From the NCBI RefSeq assembly GCF_013393905.1, contig NZ_CP040272.1, positions 1,116,001 through 1,180,000 of the forward strand: a DNA stretch of 64,000 bases, given 5' to 3'. Below, piece by piece: positions 43,434 to 51,472 of the stretch (position 1 is its first letter; each line of letters begins with the position of its first letter). The translations under genes and the position numbers were made by a program. A model generated the notes under the pieces. The model saw only the letters and a list, made by a program, of their open reading frames with translations. It did no database searches and was not told the origin of the DNA. The DNA comes from Nostoc sp. C052 (lineage in GTDB: Bacteria; Cyanobacteriota; Cyanobacteriia; Cyanobacteriales; Nostocaceae).

Positions 43434-45068
43434 ATGAACATCCGTAAAGTCTCTACTACACCCTTAAGCGATCAAAAGCCTGGTACTTCTGGGCTGCGGA
43501 AAGCAGTTAAAGCTTTTCAGCAACCACACTACCTGGAAAATTTTATCCAATCCATCTTTGATTCTGTCGGGGATTTGCAGGGACAAACCTTAGTTGTGGG
43601 TGGTGATGGGCGTTATTACAATCGCCCAGCCATTCAAATCATTTTGAGAATGGCGGCGGCCAATGGCATTGGGCGAATTAAAGTTGGTCAAAAGGGGATT
43701 TTGTCTACTCCTGCAACTTCCGCTATTATTCGCAAGTACCAAGCTATTGGCGGCATCATCTTATCTGCTAGTCATAATCCGGGCGGGCCAAATGGTGACT
43801 TTGGTGTGAAATATAACATTAGTAACGGTGGACCAGCACCAGAAAAGGTGACAGAGGCGATCTACGATCGCACTAAAGTAATTGATAGCTACCAAATTCT
43901 AGAAGCGCCAGATGTAGATTTAGAAACCTTGGGTGAGTCACATTTGGGAGAGACGGTAATTGAGGTGATTGACTCCGTACATGATTATCAAGAATTAATG
44001 GAGTCGTTATTTGATTTCGATCGCATTCACCAACTGTTAACAAGCAGAAATTTTCGGATTAGCATCGATGCCTTACATGCGGTGGCTGGCCCATACGCCC
44101 ATGCCATTTTCGAGGAACGTTTGGGCGCACCAGTGGGAACTGTGCAAAATGGTATACCTTTAGAAGACTTTGGGGGCGGACACCCTGATCCAAATCTGGT
44201 TTATGCTCATGATTTGGTGGATATTTTGTACGGTGAGAATGCGCCCGACTTTGGAGCAGCTTTTGATGGAGATGGCGATCGCAATATGATCTTAGGGCGT
44301 AAGTTCTTTGTCACACCTAGCGATAGCCTCGCAGTGTTAGCCGCAAACGCCAAGCTAGTTCCTGGTTATAGTTCGGGTTTAGCAGGGGTAGCGCGATCGA
44401 TGCCTACTAGTCAAGCAGTAGATCGAGTTGCGGCTCAAATTGGCATTGAATCTTATGAAACTCCCACTGGCTGGAAGTTTTTCGGCAATCTTTTAGATGC
44501 ACGTAAAGCTACTCTTTGCGGTGAAGAAAGCTTTGGTACCGGTTCTAACCATATCCGCGAAAAAGATGGGCTATGGGCTGTTCTCTTTTGGCTGAATATC
44601 CTAGCAGTCCGGCAGCAATCCGTTGAGCAGATTGTCCGGGAACACTGGCAGACTTATGGACGCAATTATTACTCCCGTCATGACTATGAAGAGATAGAGA
44701 CAGTACCAGCTAACACCTTAATCGAAAGACTGCGTTCCTTACTGCCAAACCTTAAAGGCAAGCAGTTCGGTAACTATCAAGTTAAATACAGTGATGACTT
44801 TAGTTATACTGACCCTGTTGATGGCAGTATTAGCGAAAAACAAGGTGTTCGCATTGGCTTTACCGATGGCTCCCGCATTGTGGTGCGACTTTCTGGTACT
44901 GGTACTCAAGGTGCGACTCTGAGAGTTTACCTAGAAAGCTACGAGCCAGATCCCGCCAAACATGACCTCGATCCACAGCAAGCACTTGCTCCTTTAATCA
45001 CTATTGTTGAGGAGATAGCCCAGATCCGCGAATTGACAGGACGAGAACAGCCAACTGTAATCACCTAA
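43434..45068 (+). CDS. pgm: Alpha-D-glucose phosphate-specific phosphoglucomutase
   Basis: The 544-residue enzyme interconverts glucose 1-phosphate and glucose 6-phosphate and so links glycogen and sucrose metabolism to glycolysis. The phosphoserine is Ser113 in LSASHNPGGPNGD. The Mg loop DGDGDR is at 278-283. The sugar-binding loop is CGEESFG near 362-368, and the phosphate site RLSGTGTQGATLR is near the C-terminus. The N-terminal PGTSGLRK is the usual opening. Length is normal. The gene stands alone between repeats. Confidence 0.97.
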   Translation: MNIRKVSTTPLSDQKPGTSGLRKAVKAFQQPHYLENFIQSIFDSVGDLQGQTLVVGGDGRYYNRPAIQIILRMAAANGIGRIKVGQKGILSTPATSAIIRKYQAIGGIILSASHNPGGPNGDFGVKYNISNGGPAPEKVTEAIYDRTKVIDSYQILEAPDVDLETLGESHLGETVIEVIDSVHDYQELMESLFDFDRIHQLLTSRNFRISIDALHAVAGPYAHAIFEERLGAPVGTVQNGIPLEDFGGGHPDPNLVYAHDLVDILYGENAPDFGAAFDGDGDRNMILGRKFFVTPSDSLAVLAANAKLVPGYSSGLAGVARSMPTSQAVDRVAAQIGIESYETPTGWKFFGNLLDARKATLCGEESFGTGSNHIREKDGLWAVLFWLNILAVRQQSVEQIVREHWQTYGRNYYSRHDYEEIETVPANTLIERLRSLLPNLKGKQFGNYQVKYSDDFSYTDPVDGSISEKQGVRIGFTDGSRIVVRLSGTGTQGATLRVYLESYEPDPAKHDLDPQQALAPLITIVEEIAQIRELTGREQPTVIT

Positions 45069-45155
45069 TACCGCAAGGCGGAAGTCAAAAGTTAAAAGTC
45101 AACGAAAATCGGCGGGAATCCCATCCCAATAAGAGGGGTGTCCGAGAAGCCCATT

Positions 45156-45353
45156 GGTGTCAACTTAACGCGAAACCGCTTGTCCGCCGGGAATTGAAAT
45201 TCCCGTCTCATAGCTAAAGTCATCTGAAGATGACTGAATATCGCCAAAAATCTCCACTCTACTTCAGTAGACTTTAGCTAAAAGCCAAAGAAATTTATTT
45301 CCGGGCGAGCATGGAAGCCAACATATAAGCTATTTCCAGCTTAAGTTGACACC
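45156..45353. repeat. GGTGTCAACTTAA miniature element, copy 3 (canonical length)
   Basis: At 198 bases it seems the standard form. Ends GGTGTCAACTTAA (45156) and TTAAGTTGACACC (to 45353) are perfect. The interior in reverse matches copy 2: TGGAAATAGCTTATATGTTG, CCCGGAAATAAATTT, CTACTGAAGTAGAG, CAGATGACTTTAGC. The remaining DNA up to 45510 has a small ATTAGTCATTAGT repeat and no gene. Confidence 0.87.
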
Positions 45354-45510
45354 TATGCCAGGAGCCGCCCGCCGATTTAGTCATTAGTTATTAGTCATTA
45401 GTGCTAATGACTAATCTAAAGTTAAACCACAGTAATATTTACCAATTAACATTAAACTGCCGTTACTGATTTGGGAACAATAAATTTAGAAATCACTAGA
45501 ATTTAGCAGT

Positions 45511-45795
45511 ATGTTCAGTACTCGTGTGACTATTCCTGGATACCAGGTCAGTGAAGAAATCTTCAATGGTTCGAGAACCATAGTTTATCGAGGGTATCGA
45601 GAAACTGACTCATTACCTGTAGCGATGGTAATGAAAGATTTTGGTGGAATTTCTCTAAAAGATTATTTCGATCGCAACCAAACACTGGGCATCGGGTGTT
45701 TACAAAAGTTTTTACAAATAGCGATCGCACGATGTAATACCTTATACCATTTTTTTGTGAAGCTATATATAATCTTAATTCCAGTTCGACAGTAA
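45511..45795 (+). pseudogene. Truncated Ser/Thr protein-kinase N-terminus
   Basis: The frame starts MFSTRVTIPGYQVSEEIFNG and VYRGYRETDSLPVA, the opening of the kinase domain in the giant cyanobacterial kinase-AAA-GAF-histidine-kinase proteins. It then jumps directly to VMKDFGGISLKDYFDRNQTL, which in those proteins lies about 40-50 residues further on, so the Lys-containing N-lobe is deleted. After QIAIARCNTLYHFF it loses resemblance and ends at 95 codons. No catalytic loop is present. It lies 16 bases before the histidine kinase gene and may be the remnant of a former fusion with such a kinase. Confidence 0.7.
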
Positions 45796-45811
45796 GCGGG
45801 AGAAACAAGTC

Positions 45812-47983
45812 ATGTATACTGAAGAACTAGAACATGAAATACTCTTTCTTCGTCAGCAAAATGCTGAATTAAAGAAGCAATTAGCAAAATCCACCAGTGA
45901 ATTCAGTGCAAGAATCACTCAACTAGAACAAAAACTCAAAGAATCAAAACAACTATTACAAAGCGATCGCCAAGCAGAATTAGCCGAATTATTGGCATTG
46001 TTTAACGCCATACAAGATGTAATTCTTATCCTTGATGCAGAAGGACGCTACCTGAAAATTGCTCCTAGCGGCGCGCCTTTACTATACCAACCACCTGCGG
46101 AACTACTAGGCAAAAGCATCCACGAAGTTTTTCCTTCTGCTTTTGCAGACTCTTTTCTCGGTTGTATTCAACAGGCACTAAAAACCAAGAAAGCTGTCAA
46201 AATCGAATATAGTTTACCCATTGGCGATCGCGATGTTTGGTTTGAGGCGAGTATTTCGCCAATGAGCGAGGATACTGTTGTTTGTGTAGCAAGAGATATT
46301 AGCGATGTCTACAACGAGCTTCTCTTACGCAAAGCGGCTGAGGCAGCCCTAATTCAACAAGAAACTCGCTATCGCAACATTTTTGAGACTGTGAATGATG
46401 GCATCAGTGTTATTGATTTAGATACTGGTAAAATTGTCGCTGCTAATCCGGCTTTTTATCAGATGCATGGCTATTCTCAAGCAGAATTTTTGCAATTAAT
46501 TCCTACAGATTTCATCCATCCCGATTATTTTCATATATTCGGGAAATTTATCAAATCAATTAAAAAAGGAGATGAATTTCACACTCAGGCTGTAGACATC
46601 CGCAAAGATGGTACTTACCTTGATATAGAAGTTACAGGCAAACTTTTGAGCTACAATGGCAAACCCCATGCACTTTCAGTAGTACGAGATATTAGCGAGC
46701 GTAAACAAGCAGAACAAGAGCAAAGAAGACTGCTAGCGATTCTGGAAGCCACAACTGACATCGTGGGTATGGCTGATGCAGCCGGAAATAATTGCTACCT
46801 AAACAAAGCAGGGCAGAAGATTTTAGATATTCCCGCCTCAGAAACTAACAAGTTTCATATTAGTGAGGTTGTAGGACTATCGATATTAGAGGAATTCCAG
46901 AATCAGATCATACCTACCGTAGTTCGAGAAGGAATTTGGTCTGGAGAATCTATATTTCGCTGTTGCAATGGTGAAGAGTTTCCAGTTTCTCAAGTACTGA
47001 TTGCCCATAAAAATGAACAGGGCGAAGTCGAATTCTTCTCAACCATAGCCCGTGACATCCGCGATCGCCAACAAATCGAAGCCCAACTTAGACAACAAGC
47101 AGAAGATTTAGCCCAAACTCTGCAAGAACTCCAACGCACCCAAGCACAAATGATTCAGGCAGAAAAAATGTCCAGTCTAGGCCAACTGGTTGCCGGAGTT
47201 GCCCATGAAATCAACAACCCTGTCAATTTTATCCACGGTAATCTCAGCCATCTTGAAGAACATACCCAAGATTTATTACGACTAGTTCACCTATATCAAT
47301 CCAGTAACGTTCCTGAATTTCAGAACGGCAGTTGCTACCCTGCGGGAACTTTAAGAGCATCTTTATGTGAGGAAATCGACTTAGAGTTCATTCAAGCAGA
47401 TTTACCCAAAATCTTAAATTCAATGAAAGTCGGCACTCAACGCATCCGGCAGATTGTCTTGTCATTGCGTACCTTCTCGCGCATGGATGAAGCCGAATTT
47501 AAAGCGGTGGACATTCATGAAAGCATAGATAGTACTTTAATGATTTTGCAACATCGTCTTAAAGAAAAGCCAGATTTTCCTGAAATTCATGTGAGCAAAA
47601 ACTACAGTTACTTACCTTTAGTAGAATGCTACGCCGGACAACTCAATCAGGTATTTATGAATATTTTGGCAAATGCTATTGATGCCTTAGAAGAAAGAAC
47701 AGACAATGAAGTTTCTCCACCCAAAATTACCATTCATACTGCATTAATTGATTCTAATTGGGTAAAAATTGCCATCGCTGACAATGGTTTAGGAATGCCA
47801 GAAAAAGTTGAAAAACAGGTTTTTAATCCATTTTTTACCACCAAACCTGTGGGTAAGGGAACAGGTATGGGAATGTCTATTAGTTATCAAATAATTACCG
47901 AAAAACATGCTGGCAAATTGGCATGTTACTCAAAACTAGGACAGGGAACAGAGTTTGTGATTGCAATTCCAATTCGGCACTAG
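45812..47983 (+). CDS. PAS-domain sensor histidine kinase
   Basis: This 723-residue soluble kinase starts with an N-terminal coiled coil (about 1-55: EHEILFLRQQNAELKKQ). Three PAS domains (about 60-170, 190-300, 305-425) follow, then a second coiled coil. The HisKA/HATPase core has His465 in GVAHEINNPVNF, NILANAIDAL, IADNGLGMP, FTTKPVGKGTGMGMS and a C-terminal GQGTEFVIAIP. This class of cyanobacterial kinases often pairs with giant Ser/Thr kinases, which fits the kinase remnants on both sides. No receiver domain is present. The signal is unknown. PAS 2 has the GYSQAEFLQL form. Confidence 0.92.
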   Translation: MYTEELEHEILFLRQQNAELKKQLAKSTSEFSARITQLEQKLKESKQLLQSDRQAELAELLALFNAIQDVILILDAEGRYLKIAPSGAPLLYQPPAELLGKSIHEVFPSAFADSFLGCIQQALKTKKAVKIEYSLPIGDRDVWFEASISPMSEDTVVCVARDISDVYNELLLRKAAEAALIQQETRYRNIFETVNDGISVIDLDTGKIVAANPAFYQMHGYSQAEFLQLIPTDFIHPDYFHIFGKFIKSIKKGDEFHTQAVDIRKDGTYLDIEVTGKLLSYNGKPHALSVVRDISERKQAEQEQRRLLAILEATTDIVGMADAAGNNCYLNKAGQKILDIPASETNKFHISEVVGLSILEEFQNQIIPTVVREGIWSGESIFRCCNGEEFPVSQVLIAHKNEQGEVEFFSTIARDIRDRQQIEAQLRQQAEDLAQTLQELQRTQAQMIQAEKMSSLGQLVAGVAHEINNPVNFIHGNLSHLEEHTQDLLRLVHLYQSSNVPEFQNGSCYPAGTLRASLCEEIDLEFIQADLPKILNSMKVGTQRIRQIVLSLRTFSRMDEAEFKAVDIHESIDSTLMILQHRLKEKPDFPEIHVSKNYSYLPLVECYAGQLNQVFMNILANAIDALEERTDNEVSPPKITIHTALIDSNWVKIAIADNGLGMPEKVEKQVFNPFFTTKPVGKGTGMGMSISYQIITEKHAGKLACYSKLGQGTEFVIAIPIRH

Positions 47984-47992
47984 AGATTCCAA

Positions 47993-48308
47993 AAGACTTG
48001 TCCGAAATATTAACTTATGAAAAGAAAAATGGTAAAACGTTTAAGTAAGTCTCTACCATTTTTCTGTATTTGTCTTGGACTTTTTGCAAGCGGGCTTTGC
48101 GCCCTCCACCCAAGGCACGTTGACGAGGCTTGGTCTGTTGAGTTTCAAGGTACATCGTGGTAAAGGTGGGCAACAGAGCATCAAATGCTTTCCGGTTCAA
48201 CCTAGTTAATGCCCTCAACAGTCGGTCTTGCTTCAGTACACCTTCAATATTCAGCATCATCCTTCCCTACCACTGCTGTCTATTCTCTCTTATTTCCCGA
48301 CAAGTCTT
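47993..48308 (-). mobile_element. Internally deleted IS5-type insertion sequence
   Basis: Imperfect inverted ends AAGACTTGTCCGAAAT (47993-48008) and ATTTCCCGACAAGTCTT (48292-48308) enclose 316 bases that encode only the first ~60 residues of a transposase. A hairpin GAAAAATGGTA/TACCATTTTTC (48024-48034 and 48054-48064) lies near the left end. The left end is 9 bases from the histidine kinase stop codon. The right end sits inside a Ser/Thr kinase frame. I see no clear target duplication. Confidence 0.75.
48015..48260 (-). pseudogene. IS5-family transposase N-terminal fragment
   Basis: The 81-codon frame MMLNIEGVLKQDRLLRALT, then FDALLPTFTTMYLETQQ and RQRALGGGRKARLQ is the N-terminal part of the IS5-type transposases of Nostocales. 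After QDK it departs from the family and stops at 48015. The DDE catalytic region is missing, so it cannot move by itself. Confidence 0.78.
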
Positions 48309-48544
48309 ATATTCGGATGTTTGCATATTGCTAGTTTGCGGGATTCATCAGCAAAACCTGATTTTAAGCGATCGCGGTCTTCGTTACTTAATGGATTAAG
48401 TAAATTGGAATCCAATGTTTTAATTACAACATTCTTGCCATCCCGCTCCTCAGCAAGATAAGTAATAGCGAAGTTCTCCTGTCTTAAATCTTGTTTAATT
48501 TCATACCGATCGCGGTGTAACTTTTGTCCAGATGCCCAAGTCAT
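48290..48544 (-). pseudogene. Ser/Thr kinase N-terminus cut by the IS remnant
   Basis: From the ATG at 48544 the frame reads MTWASGQKLHRDRYEIKQDL and IKTLDSNLLNPLSNEDRDRL, the N-lobe of cyanobacterial Ser/Thr kinases including the VVIKT Lys, then KLAICKHPNI. The last residues (RLVGK, stop) are encoded by the inverted end of the insertion sequence. The C-lobe is not found on the other side of the element, so the deletion or insertion removed it. The product would be an 84-residue stub without kinase activity. Confidence 0.75.
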
Positions 48545-48868
48545 TGGTTGATTATCTCAGAGATTTTTATTAATTTTTGCATATAGTAATTCTCTGTAGA
48601 TTTAATACACTTTCTTCCGTAAATGTTCTGTAGCTTGCACCCTGACATCTAATAGTGAAGCTGTTATGCTTGCTTCAAAAAATATAATATGACGCGATCG
48701 CAGAAGTTGTGTTATAAAAACGGGCAAAGTCTTACAAAATACGAAAATCTTGACTATGAAGCTTTTTCGTTAAATGCGTAATTTCCATGACAATGGCATC
48801 AAATGCTACTGTAACTAATCAATCTTTAGCGTTTAATCATCAGTAATCTTTAAAAAATCGAAAAAATA
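48545..48868. other. Intergenic region upstream of the aminotransferase
   Basis: These 324 AT-rich bases lie between the divergent kinase remnant and the aminotransferase gene. A HIP1-type site and short AT tracts are present. I see no gene and no clear promoter motif. Confidence 0.4.
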
Positions 48869-50188
48869 ATGTTAAGTATCCCTATTAACTTAAATTTACC
48901 TCGTACACCCAATTTAATAACTTCCTTACCTGGGCCTCGCGCTCAAGCAATTGTACAACGCGATCGCGCCGTAACTTCCCCTTCTTATACCCGTGATTAC
49001 CCGTTAGTTGTATCTCGCGGTCAGGGCTGTATGGTAGAAGATGTTGATGGCAATGTATTTCTGGATATGACCGCAGGTATTGCCGTCACCGCCACCGGAC
49101 ACGCTCACCCGGAAGTCGTCAAGGCAATTCAAGAACAGTCGGCGCGTCTGTTGCACATGTCAGGAACAGATTTTTATTATGAGCCGATGGTGGAACTAGC
49201 GGAACAGTTAGCGATTCGCGCTCCCTTTCCCCAGCCACAAAGTAATGCTGTGTTTCCCGCAAAAGTATTTTTCACCAATTCTGGGGCAGAATCTAACGAA
49301 GGAGCAATTAAACTAGCTCGATATTACACAAAGCGATCGCTAATAGTGGCATTCTTAGGTGCATTTCACGGACGCACTTATGGAGCAATGTCTCTGACTG
49401 GTTCCAAAGCAGTGCAACGAGCTAACTTTGGGCCTTTAGTTCCTGGGGTAACTCATATACCCTACGGCACTCACGCTAGCTTAGATTACTTGGAACAACA
49501 GCTATTTACGACGATTTTACCACCGCAAGAAGTAGCGGCGATCGTCGTCGAAGCGATTCAAGGAGAAGGTGGATATATCGTACCCGAAGATGGTTTTTTG
49601 CAGCGAATTCGGGAGATATGCGATCGCCACAGTATTCTGATGATAGTGGATGAAGTACAAGCGGGGATGGGGCGGACTGGTCGCTTATTTGCGATCGAGC
49701 ATTGGGGCGTGATGCCTGATATCATTACCACAGCTAAAGGTATTGCCAGTGGTATGCCTTTGGGAGCGATACTTGCCAGACCAGAATTAATGACTTGGCC
49801 TCCCGGTTCTCACGCTACTACATTTGGTGGTAATCCTGTAGCTTGTGCTGCTGGTATTGTCACACTGCGACTCTTGGAAAGTGGTTTGATGGCAAACGCT
49901 ACCCAAATGGGCGAATTATTACAAGCTAGTCTTACCAAGTTGCATCAAAGATTTCCGAGAGTATCGCCGCCACGAGGTAAGGGTTTGATGGTAGCGGTGG
50001 ATTTATTAGATGAAGTGGGTAATCTCGATCATAAATTACGCGATCGCATTATCCAAGAAGCTTTTTTACGCGGTTTATTATTGCTAGGTTGCGGTAAAGC
50101 CGCAATTCGTTTCTGTCCTCCTCTAGTTATCGACAGTGACCAAATTCAGATAGCCCTTGAGATTATCAGCGATATCTTAAGTTTTTAG
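48869..50188 (+). CDS. Class III aminotransferase (acetylornithine/4-aminobutyrate-type)
   Basis: The 439-residue PLP enzyme shows the class III motifs: FLDMTAGIAVTATGHAHPEV, FTNSGAESNEGAIKLAR, GAFHGRTYGAMSLTGSK, a LMIVDEVQAGMGRTGRLFA segment with the PLP Asp, and the Schiff-base Lys290 in TTAKGIASGMPLGA. THATTFGGNPVACAA-type sequence follows. It transfers the terminal or alpha amino group of a basic or omega-amino acid to 2-oxoglutarate. The exact substrate cannot be read. The following DUF1338 gene starts 42 bases later and suggests lysine or aminoadipate breakdown (inferred). Confidence 0.9.
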   Translation: MLSIPINLNLPRTPNLITSLPGPRAQAIVQRDRAVTSPSYTRDYPLVVSRGQGCMVEDVDGNVFLDMTAGIAVTATGHAHPEVVKAIQEQSARLLHMSGTDFYYEPMVELAEQLAIRAPFPQPQSNAVFPAKVFFTNSGAESNEGAIKLARYYTKRSLIVAFLGAFHGRTYGAMSLTGSKAVQRANFGPLVPGVTHIPYGTHASLDYLEQQLFTTILPPQEVAAIVVEAIQGEGGYIVPEDGFLQRIREICDRHSILMIVDEVQAGMGRTGRLFAIEHWGVMPDIITTAKGIASGMPLGAILARPELMTWPPGSHATTFGGNPVACAAGIVTLRLLESGLMANATQMGELLQASLTKLHQRFPRVSPPRGKGLMVAVDLLDEVGNLDHKLRDRIIQEAFLRGLLLLGCGKAAIRFCPPLVIDSDQIQIALEIISDILSF

Positions 50189-50230
50189 GGGATGAGGCAG
50201 ACGCAGGAAATAACCAATGACAAATGACAA

Positions 50231-51151
50231 ATGACAAATAAAATAGCCCTGAATTTATGGAAATTACTTTGGCAAGAATACAGCGCCAGGGTAAATCATG
50301 CCCGTACTTACCAGCAAATGATTACTGCTGCGGGTGGGACTGTCGCCAACGACCACATTGCCTTTCGGTCATTGCGTTTATTAGTAGATACTCCACAAGA
50401 TCAAGTTAACTTGGGAATTGACTACCTTGCACAACTTGCAGAAGCTTTAGGTTACGTGGCGGCTGGAGAGTATACTTTTGCTCAAACTCATTTGTACGCC
50501 CGTCATTATCGTCATCCACAGCAAGAGGAATTTAACTTACCCAAGCTGTTTCTCAGCGAGTTGATTGTCGATGAATTGCCTACTAATATTGCCCAACTCA
50601 TCTCTAAAACAGTATCTTCAATCCCAAAGGAACTGATCTCACCCCTGATTATTCTACAAAAAGACAGGAATATTGAAACCATCGCCAAAGAACTCCAGCA
50701 AGTCTTTACCCGCCCTTGGCAACTTCCCCAGCGTTCTGTTGTCGAAGAGGTAAATCAGGTTACTCAATATGGCGCTTGGGTGTTGCTGCACGGATATGCT
50801 GTCAACCATTTTACAGGCTATGTCAACGGTCAGAATACTCCAGAATATCCAGACATTGATACTACTGCCAGTGCTTTGGCTAACCTGGGTGTACCAATGA
50901 AAGCAGAGATAGAAGGAAATATTACTTGTGGTTTGCGACAAACTGCAACTCAAGCAGTCACAGAAATGGTGACGGTATTAGATGATAACAGTGGGGCAGA
51001 AATTCAGATTCCTTGGACTTACGCCTATTATGAAATTGCCCAGCGCTATCTAGTAGAAGTGGAATCTGGAAAGCAAGTACTTTTTGATGCTTTTTTAGGA
51101 AATAATGCCCAGCAATTGTTTGAAATGACTCGTCTAAGTAAGTCGGGGTAA
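50231..51151 (+). CDS. DUF1338 protein, HglS-like 2-oxoadipate dioxygenase/decarboxylase
   Basis: The 306-residue protein belongs to the DUF1338/HglS family. HglS of Pseudomonas converts 2-oxoadipate to D-2-hydroxyglutarate using Fe(II) during lysine catabolism. Metal-ligand candidates are His42 in NDHIAFRSL, the His in LLHGYAVNHFTGY and the Glu in AYYEIAQRYL. EYTFAQTHLYARHYRHP is also typical. The ATG lies 42 bases after the aminotransferase stop within a repeated GACAAATGACAAATGACAAA sequence that includes the start. Together the pair could form a short amino-acid degradation operon. Confidence 0.87.
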   Translation: MTNKIALNLWKLLWQEYSARVNHARTYQQMITAAGGTVANDHIAFRSLRLLVDTPQDQVNLGIDYLAQLAEALGYVAAGEYTFAQTHLYARHYRHPQQEEFNLPKLFLSELIVDELPTNIAQLISKTVSSIPKELISPLIILQKDRNIETIAKELQQVFTRPWQLPQRSVVEEVNQVTQYGAWVLLHGYAVNHFTGYVNGQNTPEYPDIDTTASALANLGVPMKAEIEGNITCGLRQTATQAVTEMVTVLDDNSGAEIQIPWTYAYYEIAQRYLVEVESGKQVLFDAFLGNNAQQLFEMTRLSKSG

Positions 51152-51472
51152 ATAATTATCGTTGGGATAAGGCAGAGGGCATGGGGAAAGAGAGTTTGAG
51201 CCTTATTTACTTTCCTTTACACAGTTTGGCTTTATTGTGCGGAATTACTTAGGGACTTCCAAATAAAAAAATATTCAATTAACTCTTGTGGGGTGGGCGT
51301 CTCGCCCGCCCCACAATATTGGATAATTTATTTCTTAGAGTTCCCTTAAGTAGGTAATTTTCGGTCAAAAATCTTAACCGAACCGTATTGAGTACATATC
51401 TATTCACTTCTGTTCCTTTTTCGCCTCCTACGCAAGTCAGTTCAGGAATCAAATCGGATTCCTATATCGGCA
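51152..51472. other. Intergenic region between convergent DUF1338 and HD-7TM genes
   Basis: These 321 bases contain the complete GGGACTTCC element (51252-51345). The rest is AT-rich with no gene and no strong terminator hairpin. Confidence 0.5.
51252..51345. repeat. GGGACTTCC/GAGTTCCC miniature element, complete copy
   Basis: The left end GGGACTTCCAAATAAAAAAA and right end TTTATTTCTTAGAGTTCCC are imperfect inverted repeats. A GC-rich palindrome (GTGGGGTGGGC ... GCCCGCCCCAC) is at the centre. Half copies lie at 23377 and 35976. Confidence 0.75.

Noticed and set aside
45511..47983. Kinase fragment and histidine kinase considered as one frameshifted gene
   Set aside because: The kinase catalytic lobe and all intermediate domains are missing, so no simple frameshift would join them. 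The histidine kinase has a natural coiled-coil start.
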